From the NCBI RefSeq assembly GCF_000817735.3, contig NZ_JTJC03000001.1, positions 319,710-383,709 of the forward strand: DNA of 64,000 nucleotides, written 5' to 3'. The position numbers and the translations under genes are program-made. This DNA comes from Scytonema millei VB511283. Its GTDB lineage: Bacteria > Cyanobacteriota > Cyanobacteriia > Cyanobacteriales > Chroococcidiopsidaceae. Below the pieces are notes generated by a model that made no database searches, had not been told where the DNA came from, and saw only the letters and a list, made by a program, of their open reading frames with translations. Positions 29,748-38,828 of this stretch are shown one piece after another (position 1 is the first letter of the stretch; each line of letters starts with the position of its first letter).

Positions 29748-30835
29748 CTGGCAATTTTTGATTTTTGGTTGTTTCTATTGACTTCTGACTTCCGACTTCT
29801 GGCTTCTGACTTCTCCAATGTATCCCTTCTAATCTTTCGTTCTTGGATAGTGCCGATCGCTTTGACAAATAAAGTCTCTATTCGATTATATAATTTTTGC
29901 GGTAGTAACAGAAGTAGGTAGGCAGCAATTAGAGTCGAGCAAGTCCGATAGAGTTCTTCAAATACCATCTGCCAGTGAGTAGCCAAGGCTAGATGAATCA
30001 AATTAACGGCGATTTTTCCTTCCCGAAACCGGACGGCGCTGCGGGCTAAATACCGAATATAGTAAGCTTTAATTGCCCCGCGCCAACGCAAGTTTAATTC
30101 TGGTGCGTACGAACGAGTTTTCTCAACTTCTTGACTGGCAGATTCTAACCGTTTTAATAAGTTTGCTGTCATGCCTCCAGTATTGACTCTGTATAGCGTC
30201 AAAGCTGCGGGAATTCCTTCAATTTCCCATTTGGTTTGAATTAGAATCCGCAGTAAAAAATCAGTTTCTCCCCCCGAGACTCTGAATTGTTCGTCAAAAT
30301 AGCAATCCTCAAAATTTCCATCACGCTGATGCGTAAATTTGATATCTTCTAAAACTTTGCGACGGATGACTCCCGCTGACCCATTTCCAATTGGATTGCA
30401 ACGAAGTAAATACGATAAGTTAATTCTTTTCAGCTTAGGCATTTGGTAAGTTCCTAAATGCTTACCATTTACATCGATAAAACTAGAACGACAAAAACTC
30501 ATGCCAATAAAGGGAGATGATTCTAGATGCGTAACTTGTTTTTCTAATTTTGGTGGCAACCACAAATCGTCTCCATCTAAAAAGGCGATATATTCTCCTC
30601 GTGCGTGACGAATTCCCGTGTTTCTCGCCGCTGGTACGCCGCGATTTTCTTGACGAATAATTCTAATTCTCGGATCGTTAAATTGGCGACAAATTTCTAC
30701 ACTGCGATCGGGCGAACCGTCATCAATGACTAGAATTTCAAAGTTTTTGTAAGTTTGGGCTAACACTGAATGAATTGTCGCTGCAATATATGGTTCACTC
30801 TTGTAAACCAGAACAATAACAGAAACTTTTGCCAT
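29744..30835 (-). CDS. Glycosyltransferase family 2 (GT-A)
   Basis: A 363-residue GT2 protein. It starts AKVSVIVLVYKSEPYIAATIHSVLAQTYK, with VIDDGSPD and the DXD motif in AFLDGDDLWLP. The C-terminal half contains a possible membrane segment (LIAAYLLLLLP, about 305-316). The last 25 residues (EKSEARSRKSEVNRN...) are coded by CTTCTGACTTCCG heptamers, so the native end has probably been overwritten. It precedes the antitoxin gene with an ATGA overlap. Acceptor unknown; likely an exopolysaccharide or glycolipid enzyme. Confidence 0.8.
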   Translation of the reverse strand: MAKVSVIVLVYKSEPYIAATIHSVLAQTYKNFEILVIDDGSPDRSVEICRQFNDPRIRIIRQENRGVPAARNTGIRHARGEYIAFLDGDDLWLPPKLEKQVTHLESSPFIGMSFCRSSFIDVNGKHLGTYQMPKLKRINLSYLLRCNPIGNGSAGVIRRKVLEDIKFTHQRDGNFEDCYFDEQFRVSGGETDFLLRILIQTKWEIEGIPAALTLYRVNTGGMTANLLKRLESASQEVEKTRSYAPELNLRWRGAIKAYYIRYLARSAVRFREGKIAVNLIHLALATHWQMVFEELYRTCSTLIAAYLLLLLPQKLYNRIETLFVKAIGTIQERKIRRDTLEKSEARSRKSEVNRNNQKSKIAR

Positions 30836-31046
30836 CTTTAAGATTTGCGCCCATTTCAGGGATAGTAATATTTATCATACGGTAATGTTGCGTAAGAAAA
30901 CCTTTCTTACAGTAATATTTTTTACTAAAATGGCTTGTAGCTCAGCTCCGAGTCGAGCTAGAGCCGTAAAAATCCGTGCAAAAATCTATAGTTCAAAAAT
31001 CTATAATGGGTGAATGTAAAGCTAAACCCGAACTTGTCTGCACCTA

Positions 31047-32411
31047 ATGACCACTGCTAACCGCCGCTATCACATCACCACTTTTGGCTGCCAGATGAAC
31101 AAGGCTGACTCCGAACGCATGGCTGGCATCCTTGAGGATATGGGCTTCGAGTGGTCAGAAGACCCAAATGAAGCAAGTTTACTCCTCTACAATACTTGCA
31201 CGATTCGGGACAACGCCGAGCAAAAAGTTTATTCCTACTTAGGCAGACAGGCGAAGCGCAAGCAGGAACAAGCAGACTTAACAATAGTCGTCGCTGGTTG
31301 CGTGGCACAGCAGGAAGGAGAAACACTGCTGCGACGAGTACCGGAAATCGATCTCGTCATGGGACCCCAACACGCCAACCGTTTAGGAGAATTGCTAGAA
31401 CAGGTATTCGACGGTAATCAAGTTGTAGCAACAGAACCCATTCAAATTGTCGAAGATATTACGAAACCGCGCCGCGACAGCACTGTAACAGCTTGGGTAA
31501 ATGTAATTTACGGTTGCAACGAACGCTGTACTTATTGCGTGGTTCCCAACGTGCGCGGTGTAGAACAGTCTCGCACGCCGGAGGCGATTAAAGCCGAGAT
31601 GGTAGAGTTAGGCAAGCAAGGATATAAGGAAATTACCTTACTCGGTCAAAATATCGATGCCTACGGACGCGACTTACCAGGAACTACCCCAGAAGGCAGA
31701 CACTTACACACGCTGACAGATTTACTCTACTACGTCCACGACGTACCAGGAGTCGATCGCCTCCGTTTTGCTACCAGCCACCCGCGCTATTTCACCGAAC
31801 GATTAATTCGCGCCTGTGCGGAATTACCCAAGGTATGCGAACATTTTCACATTCCCTTCCAATCGGGTGACAACGAAGTCCTCAAACGCATGTCACGGGG
31901 TTACACTCACGAAAAATATCGGCGGATTATCGATAAAATTCGGCAACTCATGCCCGATGCTTCAATTAGTGCTGATGCCATTGTCGGCTTTCCTGGGGAA
32001 ACTGAAGCACAGTTTGAAAATACGCTCAAATTAGTTGCTGATATTGGTTTCGACCATTTGAATACAGCGGCTTATTCCCCTCGTCCTGGGACTCCCGCTG
32101 CTTTATGGGATGCACAATTAAGCGAAGAAGTCAAGAGCGATCGCCTGCAAAGATTAAATCATTTAGTCGCCACCACAGCTCAAGCGCGATCGCAACGTTA
32201 TTTAGGTAGGCTTGAAGAAGTTTTAGTCGAAGACCAAAATCCTAAAAATCCCCAACAAGTGATGGGAAGAACGAGGGGAAATCGTTTGACGTTCTTTGAT
32301 GGCGATATTGTCCAGCTCAAGGGGAAATTAGTTACAGTCAAAATTACCGAAGTACGGGCTTTCAGTTTGACAGGAGAACCGATAGAGGCGCGACAATTGG
32401 TAGTGAGTTGA
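31047..32411 (+). CDS. miaB: tRNA-2-methylthio-N6-dimethylallyladenosine synthase
   Basis: A 454-residue radical SAM methylthiotransferase. It has the N-terminal [4Fe-4S] domain with [28 protein letters not shown] and AGCVAQQEG. The radical SAM triad is in [15 protein letters not shown]-terminal TRAM domain ([18 protein letters not shown]) follows. It adds the 2-methylthio group to i6A37 of tRNAs. The i6A step is made by MiaA, encoded at 47.6 kb. The TGA stop is part of a TTGACAG heptamer array. Confidence 0.95.
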   Translation: MTTANRRYHITTFGCQMNKADSERMAGILEDMGFEWSEDPNEASLLLYNTCTIRDNAEQKVYSYLGRQAKRKQEQADLTIVVAGCVAQQEGETLLRRVPEIDLVMGPQHANRLGELLEQVFDGNQVVATEPIQIVEDITKPRRDSTVTAWVNVIYGCNERCTYCVVPNVRGVEQSRTPEAIKAEMVELGKQGYKEITLLGQNIDAYGRDLPGTTPEGRHLHTLTDLLYYVHDVPGVDRLRFATSHPRYFTERLIRACAELPKVCEHFHIPFQSGDNEVLKRMSRGYTHEKYRRIIDKIRQLMPDASISADAIVGFPGETEAQFENTLKLVADIGFDHLNTAAYSPRPGTPAALWDAQLSEEVKSDRLQRLNHLVATTAQARSQRYLGRLEEVLVEDQNPKNPQQVMGRTRGNRLTFFDGDIVQLKGKLVTVKITEVRAFSLTGEPIEARQLVVS

Positions 32412-32447
32412 CAGTTGACAGTTGACAGTTGACAGTTATCAGTTATC

Positions 32448-32552
32448 GGTGTAGAACCAAAATTTGCTTCCGTGCGGGAATATTGGCAAGGTTTATCAGA
32501 AAACGAATTTCACCTATATGAAGTTGTTTTTACCGAGCCTGCTGAAAAGTAA
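32448..32552 (+). pseudogene. 3' remnant of an unidentified gene
   Basis: After the TTGACAG array downstream of miaB, an open frame reads GVEPKFASVREYWQG ... LYEVVFTEPAEK and stops with TAA at 32550-32552. It looks like a protein C-terminus with no start and no upstream coding, since the frame enters repeats at once. It is either the tail of a gene whose rest was deleted during repeat expansion or chance coding. Family not identified. Confidence 0.35.
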
Positions 32553-32575
32553 ATTTGAATTTGGAGATTAACTAG

Positions 32576-33685
32576 ATGAATGCAAATGTCAATCTCTTTT
32601 CACCTGTAAAGCTTGGTTGCTACACTCTGCCAAATCGAATGATAATGGCTCCTATGACTCGGTTGCGGGCGATCGACAGCATTCCCAATGCTCTCATGGC
32701 AACCTACTACGCTCAAAGGGCTTCTGCGGGACTTATAGTAACTGAATGCACGATGGTTTCACCAATGAGTCTGGGTTACATGAATTGTCCTGGGATTTAT
32801 TCGTCAGAACAGGTGGAAGGATGGCGGTTAGTGACTGATGCCGTACACGATCGCGGCGGACGAATATTTTTGCAGTTGTGGCATTGCGGTCGCATCTCGC
32901 ACCCAGCTTTACTAGGAGGCAAATTACCAGTTGCACCCAGCGCGATCGCGGCTGTCGGCGAACTGCACACCCCAGTGGGTAAAGTTGCGATGGAAGCACC
33001 CCGCGCTTTAGAAACCGCTGAAATTGCCGAGATCGTCGCACAGTTTCGTCAAGGTGCAGGGAATGCTTTAGCAGCTGGATTTGATGGCGTAGAACTGCAT
33101 GGTGCATTTGGATATCTCATCGATCAATTTCTCCAAGACGGTTCGAACCAGCGATCGGATGAATACGGTGGTTCTGTAGAAAACCGCGCTCGATTTATGT
33201 TGGAAGTTGTAGCTGCTGTTGCTAGCGTCTGTGGTGCAGATCGATTGGGAATTAAACTTTCTCCCAGTAACACCTTCTACGGAATGCACGATTCCAATCC
33301 GACAGAAACTTTTGGCTATGCGATCGATGCACTCAATCGCTTTCGTCTTGCCTACCTTCATTTAATGGAGCCAAACGAAACCGATCTATCGACTCGCAAT
33401 GTTCTCAACCCAGTCACGCCTTACTTTCGTCCCATCTATCGAGGAACTTTGATAACAAATGGTGGTTACGACCATCCAAAGGGCGATAGTATTTTAGCTA
33501 GTGGCGATGCCGATTTAGTTTCCTTCGGCAAGCTATTTCTGGCTAATCCTGACTTACCAAAACGCTTTGAACTGAATGCAGGCTTGAACGATCCAAACTC
33601 CAAAACCTTCTACAGTCCCGGCGAAAATGGTTACATCGATTATCCCTTCTTAGAAGATGGATCGATGGCAACAGTCAAAAGTTAA
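32576..33685 (+). CDS. Old yellow enzyme-family alkene/ene reductase
   Basis: A 369-residue FMN-dependent TIM-barrel reductase. N-terminal LFSPVKLGCYTLPNRMIMAPMTRLRA, WHCGRISHPALLGG, a substrate-site HGAFGYLIDQFLQDG (the usual H-x-A-N/H-G-Y pattern has F in place of N or H), the QRSDEYGGSVENRARF block with catalytic Tyr, and FMN-phosphate region GYD... GDADLVSFGKLFLANPDL. It likely reduces electron-poor alkenes with NADPH; the altered substrate residue may change the range of substrates. GGAG 9 bases before ATG supports the start. The tail TVKS is repeat-coded. Confidence 0.85.
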   Translation: MNANVNLFSPVKLGCYTLPNRMIMAPMTRLRAIDSIPNALMATYYAQRASAGLIVTECTMVSPMSLGYMNCPGIYSSEQVEGWRLVTDAVHDRGGRIFLQLWHCGRISHPALLGGKLPVAPSAIAAVGELHTPVGKVAMEAPRALETAEIAEIVAQFRQGAGNALAAGFDGVELHGAFGYLIDQFLQDGSNQRSDEYGGSVENRARFMLEVVAAVASVCGADRLGIKLSPSNTFYGMHDSNPTETFGYAIDALNRFRLAYLHLMEPNETDLSTRNVLNPVTPYFRPIYRGTLITNGGYDHPKGDSILASGDADLVSFGKLFLANPDLPKRFELNAGLNDPNSKTFYSPGENGYIDYPFLEDGSMATVKS

Positions 33686-33823
33686 AAGTCAAAAGTCAAA
33701 ACCTTTTTACACCCCATACTCTCTAGAGCGATCGCTGATAACTGACAACCGACAACTTTGTACAAACGTTACATGTAACGTCTCTACACTGATAACTGAC
33801 AACTGATAACTGATAACTGAATC
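33686..33823 (+). repeat. Heptamer spacer with a 30-bp palindrome (33759-33788)
   Basis: AGTCAAA units and CTGATAACTGACAAC units surround a 30-bp imperfect palindrome whose right arm is TGTAACGTCTCTACA and left arm TGTACAAACGTTACA. An almost identical copy is at 38533-38562. Both lie between TGACAAC-type heptamers. Confidence 0.75.
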
Positions 33824-34219
33824 ATGCAAGTTCGTAATTCTTACACTAGGCTTTTAGTAACTGACTTAAAAGCTTGTTTTGCTTTTTATCGGGATATTTT
33901 GGAATTTAAGGTAATAGTAGATGCTACTCAGGAAGGGTATGCTGAATTTGCCGCTGGAGATATGAAACTAGCAGTATCGCAACGGCAAGAAATGGCAGAA
34001 ATAATTGGTAGCGATCGCCTCCCACTTCATGCAGAATGTCAAGATCGCGCCGTATTAGTTTTTATAGTTGCTGATGTAGAAACAGTTTGTCACGAATTAA
34101 AACAAAAGGGAATTAAATTTACTAGAGAGCCAATGAGTAATCCTAGCTACGATCTCAAAACTGCTTATATACGCGATCCTGATGGAAACTTAATTGGGAT
34201 TTATCAATATATGATTTAA
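33824..34219 (+). CDS. VOC-superfamily protein (glyoxalase/bleomycin-resistance fold)
   Basis: A 131-residue protein with two beta-alpha-beta-beta-beta modules: TRLLVTDLKACFAFYRDILEFKV at the start and TAYIRDPDGNLIGIYQY at the end, with a metal-ligand-like E/H pattern. The DPDGNLI motif is typical of VOC proteins. Substrate unknown. It begins right after a heptamer array, ATG 33824. Confidence 0.8.
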   Translation: MQVRNSYTRLLVTDLKACFAFYRDILEFKVIVDATQEGYAEFAAGDMKLAVSQRQEMAEIIGSDRLPLHAECQDRAVLVFIVADVETVCHELKQKGIKFTREPMSNPSYDLKTAYIRDPDGNLIGIYQYMI

Positions 34220-34496
34220 TCGAGTTGACGATCGATCGGGGTGCAATTGAGTTGACAATATAGCTTTCCTTGTTTTACCTTGAAATATACATGAGAAACT
34301 AGCGATCGGGCAGCTAGCAATTGAAAAATAAAGTAGAAATTAAAGAAGTGGCAGATTAAGAAATTAGGGTTATTTTCTGGATTTTAGCTAGTTGTATCGA
34401 AACAAATTGAGTGGATTTAGACTTTGCAAACCAAAACGTACAACTGATAATTCGATCGCGCCATAGAGTAAACCAATTCAGCAATTGGAGAGTTTT

Positions 34497-35369
34497 ATGA
34501 TATCTGGGCAAAATTCTCGCGTGTGGTTGATTACAGGTAGTTCCAGTGGTTTCGGGAGAGCGATCGCCCAAGCAGTATTAGATCGGGGCGAGAAAGTCGT
34601 GGTAACGGCGCGAAATCCCCAGCAGGTTGAAGATATTCAGACAAAATATCCCGATGGCGCCCTAGCAGTACAGCTAGACGTGACTCAGCCAGCACAAGTC
34701 CAAGCAGCAGTAGAAAAAGCGATCGCTAAATTCGGACGCATTGACGTACTGGTAAATAATGCTGGCTACGGTGCGATGGGGGCGTTGGAAGAACTCAGCG
34801 ATGAAGCAACCCGCCGCCAGTTTGAAACGAATGTTTTTGGGGCGCTGAACATGATGCGGGCGGTGCTACCCTCGATGCGGCAGCACCGCAGTGGATACAT
34901 TCTCAACCTTTCTTCGGTAGGTGGTTTTGTGTCCTTTCCTGGTGCTGGAATTTACTGTGCGACTAAGTTTGCTCTAGAAGCCTTGTCTGAAGCACTTGTC
35001 AAGGAAGTAGAGGCGTTAGGGATTAAAATTATCATCGTCGAACCAGGGGCGTTCAGGACAGATTTCAACGGGCGATCGCTCGTCCTAGCTGATACTCAAA
35101 TTGCCGACTACGAACCCGTAATTAGCGGTTTCCGTCAGTGGTTGCAAGATATGGATGGCAAGCAACCGGGCGATCCCGTTAAAGCAGCCGAGGCAATGAT
35201 TCAAGCCGTAAATAGCGACAACCCACCTTTACGACTCGCTTTAGGTGCAGATGCCGTGAGTGCAATTGAAACAAAACTAGAATCAGTCAAGGCAGAGATG
35301 GGGGCTTGGAAAGACGTAGCCGTGAATACGGCTTATGAAGGGGCGACTGTCGGCGCGATCGGCGGGTAA
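34497..35369 (+). CDS. Short-chain dehydrogenase/reductase
   Basis: A 290-residue classical SDR. The cofactor site is TGSSSGFGRAIA, followed by NNAGYG, the catalytic Ser in LSSVGG, and YCATKFA (YxxxK). PG-motif EPGAFRTDF follows. Start at ATG 34497 is preferred over the TTG at 34485, because TTGGAGAG lies 6 bases before it. Substrate not predictable. An NADPH oxidoreductase gene follows on the same strand after 57 bp. Confidence 0.85.
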   Translation: MISGQNSRVWLITGSSSGFGRAIAQAVLDRGEKVVVTARNPQQVEDIQTKYPDGALAVQLDVTQPAQVQAAVEKAIAKFGRIDVLVNNAGYGAMGALEELSDEATRRQFETNVFGALNMMRAVLPSMRQHRSGYILNLSSVGGFVSFPGAGIYCATKFALEALSEALVKEVEALGIKIIIVEPGAFRTDFNGRSLVLADTQIADYEPVISGFRQWLQDMDGKQPGDPVKAAEAMIQAVNSDNPPLRLALGADAVSAIETKLESVKAEMGAWKDVAVNTAYEGATVGAIGG

Positions 35370-35426
35370 GCGATCCGTTAAATTTCCCCCACTTCTTCCA
35401 TACCCACCCCATCCCTCATACAACTC

Positions 35427-36338
35427 ATGAAAGCAATTCGGATGCACGCTTATGGTGGTGCAGATGTCCTAAAGTACGAAGACGTGCCGCTACCTCAACC
35501 CGCAGCAGATGAAGTTTTAATTCGGATTTATGCGGCAGGAGTTAATCCTGTAGATTGGAAGATTCGCGAGGGATATGTGGGTAAAACCTTCAAATTGCCT
35601 CATATTCTCGGTGCTGATGTTGCGGGAGTTGTGGAGTCTGTTGGTGATGCGGTACAGCGACTGAAGCCAGGAGATGAAGTATACGGCTACGCTAGCTTGC
35701 GGCGGGAAGGTACGTATGCTGAATACATCGCTGCTAAAGAATCGGAAGTCACGCTAAAACCCAAAAGCATCGATTTTATTCAAGCAGCAGCTTTACCAGT
35801 GGCAGCGCTGACATCTTGGCAGGCAATCTTTGATACGGCGCACTTAGAGGCAGGACAAAAAATTCTCATTCATGCCGCATCTGGTGGAGTCGGATCGATC
35901 GCCGTGCAATTGGCAAAAGCCAAGGGTGCGCATGTTATCGGTACAACTTCTACTCGGAATACTGAATTTATCCGCAAATTGGGAGTAGACGAAGCAATAG
36001 ATTACCAAGCAACACCATTTGAAGATGTCGTGCGCGATCTCGATGTGGTATTAGATACAATTGGTGGTGAAACGCGATCGCGATCGCTCAAAGTCCTCAA
36101 ACCAGATGGAATACTCGTTTCAATTGTCGGTTCACCATCAGAAAGTGCCAGCGTGAGAGTTGCTGTGACTCACGTACAACCAAATGCGGCGCAATTAGCT
36201 GAAATTACCACTCTCATCGACTCAGGGCAAGTTAAACCTCATGTAGAAACGATACTACCCTTGAGCGAAGCCGCACAAGCACACCAGTTAAGCCAGAGCG
36301 GACGGACGCGGGGTAAAATCGTGCTGCGGGTTGACTAA
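35427..36338 (+). CDS. NADPH-dependent quinone-oxidoreductase-like MDR protein
   Basis: A 303-residue zinc-free medium-chain dehydrogenase of the zeta-crystallin/QOR type. It has AAGVNPVDWKIREGY, GADVAGVVESVGD, the nucleotide motif HAASGGVGSIAVQLAKAKGAHVIGT and a C-terminal HQLSQSGRTRGKIVLRV. No zinc-binding cysteine lobe is present. It likely reduces quinones or enones with NADPH. It may form a unit with the preceding SDR. Confidence 0.85.
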   Translation: MKAIRMHAYGGADVLKYEDVPLPQPAADEVLIRIYAAGVNPVDWKIREGYVGKTFKLPHILGADVAGVVESVGDAVQRLKPGDEVYGYASLRREGTYAEYIAAKESEVTLKPKSIDFIQAAALPVAALTSWQAIFDTAHLEAGQKILIHAASGGVGSIAVQLAKAKGAHVIGTTSTRNTEFIRKLGVDEAIDYQATPFEDVVRDLDVVLDTIGGETRSRSLKVLKPDGILVSIVGSPSESASVRVAVTHVQPNAAQLAEITTLIDSGQVKPHVETILPLSEAAQAHQLSQSGRTRGKIVLRVD

Positions 36339-36441
36339 AGGCGAAAAGCGGGAAATTTTTCTCCGATCGCCAAGTCGCTGCATACTAGTCCCTATACTTG
36401 AAGAAGTTGGTGTATTCGATCGATCCAACTTACAATCGAGC

Positions 36442-37929
36442 ATGGAAAATCCTCGCCAACTAGCTTTTATCGCTCTCAAGGCAGTACATCGCGATGCCTA
36501 TGCAGATGTCGCTTTAGATTGGGTACTCAGTCAATCGAATTTAAATGCTAACGATCGCCGTTTGGTAACAGAATTAGTTTATGGCAGCGTTAGGAGAATG
36601 CGATCGCTCGATGCTCTGATCGATCGCTTAGCTAAAAAAAAATCTCACCAACAACCCCCCGACTTACGCACTATTCTCCATCTCGGCTTATACCAGCTAT
36701 GCTACCTGACTCAAATTCCCTCCTCTGCTGCTGTCAATACGACAGTGGAATTGGCAAAAACTAATGGTTTGGCTGGATTGAAGGGATTTGTCAATGGGAT
36801 TTTGCGTCAATTGATTCGGGAGATGGAAGGGAGCAGGGAGCAGGGAGCAGGGAGCAGGGGAAGAGAACAGAGGAGCAGAGGAGCAGAGGAGCAGAGGGGC
36901 AGAGGAAGTATCTCTAGCCACCAGCCACTAGCCACTAGTCACTCATGTCAACTGTCTTCAAGTAGTGTAGCGCCAGCGTCTACTGTCATCCCATTACCAG
37001 AAGATCCAGTTGAAAGACTAGGAATTCTACACAGTTACCCTAATTGGATGATTGAATTGTGGCTGGAACAGTTGGGTTTGGTAGAGACAGAACAACTGTG
37101 TGAATGGTTTAATCAATCGCCAGCGATCGATCTACGAGTTAATACTTTACAAACTTCTATCGAAGAAGTAGAGAGGCAGTTACAAGCAACAGGAGTGTCT
37201 GTAACGCGGCTTCCCCATCTACCCCAAGCTTTGAGGTTGACTGGCAGTATTGGTGCAATTCAAAACTTGCCTGGATATAGTGCGGGATGGTGGACTGTAC
37301 AAGATAGTAGCGCTCAACTTGTGAGTCATGTACTCGATCCGCAAGCGGGGGAAGTTGCGATCGATGCTTGTGCTGCACCTGGAGGTAAGACAACTCACAT
37401 CGCCGAATTAATGCAAGATAAAGGGACAATTTGGGCTTGCGATCGCACGACATCTCGTTTGAATAAACTTAAAACAAATGCCGAACGCTTACAACTGCGA
37501 TCGATAAAAATTTGTCCTGGGGATAGTCGTTCTCTGCCTCAATTTACGAATATAGCCGATCGCGTGTTGCTTGATGCTCCCTGTTCTGGATTAGGAACTT
37601 TGCACCGCCACGCCGATGCTCGTTGGCGACAAACGCCCGCATCAGTACAAGAACTTGCTAACCTACAAAGAGAACTACTCGATCGCACGGCTACCTGGGT
37701 GAAACCTGGTGGTATTCTTGTCTACGCCACTTGCACTCTTCATCCTTTAGAAAATGAAAGAGCAGTGGAATGGTTTTTATCAAGCCATCCCCAATGGCAA
37801 ATCGATCCTCTTCCACCCGATTCTCCTGCAACTCCATTTTCCACCGCCGCAGGCTGGCTGAAGTTATATCCCCATCAGCATCAAATGGATGGCTTTTTTA
37901 TGGTTCGATTGAAGAAGAGGGAGCAGTGA
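36442..37929 (+). CDS. rsmB: 16S rRNA (cytosine-C5)-methyltransferase RsmB (Sun) with a repeat-coded insert
   Basis: About 495 residues from ATG 36442 (MENPRQLAFIALKAVHRDAY), longer than the usual 430-450. It has an N-terminal NusB-like helical domain (about 1-130), then a RossmannMTase domain with AIDACAAPGGKTTHIAELMQ, DAPCSGLGTLHRHADARW (motif IV PCS), and ATCTLHPLENE with the catalytic cysteine. A low-complexity stretch (GSREQGAGSRGREQRSRGA ...) at 36826-36948, encoded by GGGAGCA and GGAGCAG heptamers, separates the two domains. The final REQ and stop come from an array that continues downstream. It methylates C967 of 16S rRNA. Confidence 0.9.
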   Translation: MENPRQLAFIALKAVHRDAYADVALDWVLSQSNLNANDRRLVTELVYGSVRRMRSLDALIDRLAKKKSHQQPPDLRTILHLGLYQLCYLTQIPSSAAVNTTVELAKTNGLAGLKGFVNGILRQLIREMEGSREQGAGSRGREQRSRGAEEQRGRGSISSHQPLATSHSCQLSSSSVAPASTVIPLPEDPVERLGILHSYPNWMIELWLEQLGLVETEQLCEWFNQSPAIDLRVNTLQTSIEEVERQLQATGVSVTRLPHLPQALRLTGSIGAIQNLPGYSAGWWTVQDSSAQLVSHVLDPQAGEVAIDACAAPGGKTTHIAELMQDKGTIWACDRTTSRLNKLKTNAERLQLRSIKICPGDSRSLPQFTNIADRVLLDAPCSGLGTLHRHADARWRQTPASVQELANLQRELLDRTATWVKPGGILVYATCTLHPLENERAVEWFLSSHPQWQIDPLPPDSPATPFSTAAGWLKLYPHQHQMDGFFMVRLKKREQ

Positions 37930-37999
37930 CCAGTTATCAGTTATCAGTCATCAGTTAACTGTCAGTTGTCAACCAATTACCAATTACCAATTACCAAAA
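37930..37999 (+). repeat. CAGTTAT and CCAATTA heptamer spacer
   Basis: GTTATCAGTTATCAGTCATCAG and ACCAATTACCAATTACCAATTACC heptamers fill the 70 bp to the TerB-like gene. The TGA of rsmB is at the array start. Confidence 0.75.
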
Positions 38000-38422
38000 A
38001 TGACTAATAATTCTAATACCAAAACTTTAATGAAAATCTTGATTGGTGCTGCTTGGTTGGACGGTAAAATTCAACCAGCGGAAAGAAAATATCTTCAGCA
38101 AGTCGCTCAAGCAAAAAATTTGGCTGACGATCCAGAGATTCGACCTTTACTCAACGAACTCCGAACAGTACAGCCTACAGAATGTTATGAATGGATTCAA
38201 GCATATTTGGGCGATCGCCCTAGTGAAACAGCTTATCAAAGTTTGATTGAAGCTATTAGCGGCTTAATTTATAGTGATGGCGATGTTGCCGTAGAAGAGG
38301 CTAAATTGCTCAACAAAATAGAGTCTTCTCATTCAGAGGAAATAGAGCATCATTCCATTCACAATTCCACAATTCACGCAATTCAAAAGCTCTACCGCCG
38401 TTGGGTAGAGACTCAAAATTAG
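38000..38422 (+). CDS. TerB-like tellurite-resistance-family protein
   Basis: A 140-residue all-helical protein with TLMKILIGAAWLDGKIQPAERKYL (like TerB's AAADGxxxxxE) and a second similar half (EAISGLIYSDGDVAVEEAKLL), giving the typical paired metal-binding DG...E motifs. Such single-domain TerB proteins are common in cyanobacteria, where function is unproven; stress or metal sensing has been proposed. Not evidence of actual tellurite resistance. Confidence 0.75.
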   Translation: MTNNSNTKTLMKILIGAAWLDGKIQPAERKYLQQVAQAKNLADDPEIRPLLNELRTVQPTECYEWIQAYLGDRPSETAYQSLIEAISGLIYSDGDVAVEEAKLLNKIESSHSEEIEHHSIHNSTIHAIQKLYRRWVETQN

Positions 38423-38597
38423 TCATTGGTCATTTGTTATGAGTGGCTAGTGGCTAGCGAACGGGGGTTAGCAGCTGAATTCTTCATCTGTTCACTTTTC
38501 ACCAGTCACCAATCGCTGATAACTAATAACTCTGTACAGACGTTACATGTAACGTCTCTACACTGACTTTTGACCTTTGACTTTTGACTTTTGACTT
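38423..38597 (+). repeat. Heptamer spacer with a 30-bp palindrome (38533-38562)
   Basis: AGTGGCTAGTGGCTAG units, CACCAGTCACCAATC units, then TGTACAGACGTTACA/TGTAACGTCTCTACA (30 bp, second copy of the palindrome at 33759-33788), then TTTGACTTTTGACTTTTGAC heptamers running into the stop of the next, convergent gene. Confidence 0.75.
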
Positions 38598-38828
38598 TTA
38601 TTTTGGTTCGCCAACTCCAGGAGTTTCTTCTTTTTTCACTTCTGGTACTACGCCGGGACGTTCTTTATCTTCCCAACCTACAGGACGCTTGGAATTGTAC
38701 CAAGCAACTGAACCAATTGTCGCAGCAGCAATAAAACCAACTACATATACTAGAGTTGCAGAGATTGGAAAGTGGGGCTGATTTACTGCCGCATCTGCTG
38801 CTGCTTGCATTAATATGTGCATAGTCAT
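38598..38828 (-). CDS. Small single-helix thylakoid-type protein (possibly Psb35)
   Basis: A 76-residue protein with one membrane helix (TLVYVVGFIAAATIGSVAWY, about 25-45) and a polar C-terminus containing NSKRPVGWEDKERPG. This is a conserved cyanobacterial signature, and I associate it with the small PSII assembly protein Psb35 (Ssl2148 in Synechocystis), but from memory and without comparison. The residues after PGV (VKKEETPGVGEPK) look variable. The ATG may be 38828 or an internal one. Confidence 0.45.
   Translation of the reverse strand: MTMHILMQAAADAAVNQPHFPISATLVYVVGFIAAATIGSVAWYNSKRPVGWEDKERPGVVPEVKKEETPGVGEPK

Noticed and set aside
30950-31000. Possible tRNA-like hairpin near GTAGCTCAGCTCCGAGTCGAGC
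   Set aside because: The D-arm-like box is not followed by an anticodon stem, TTC-arm or acceptor match.
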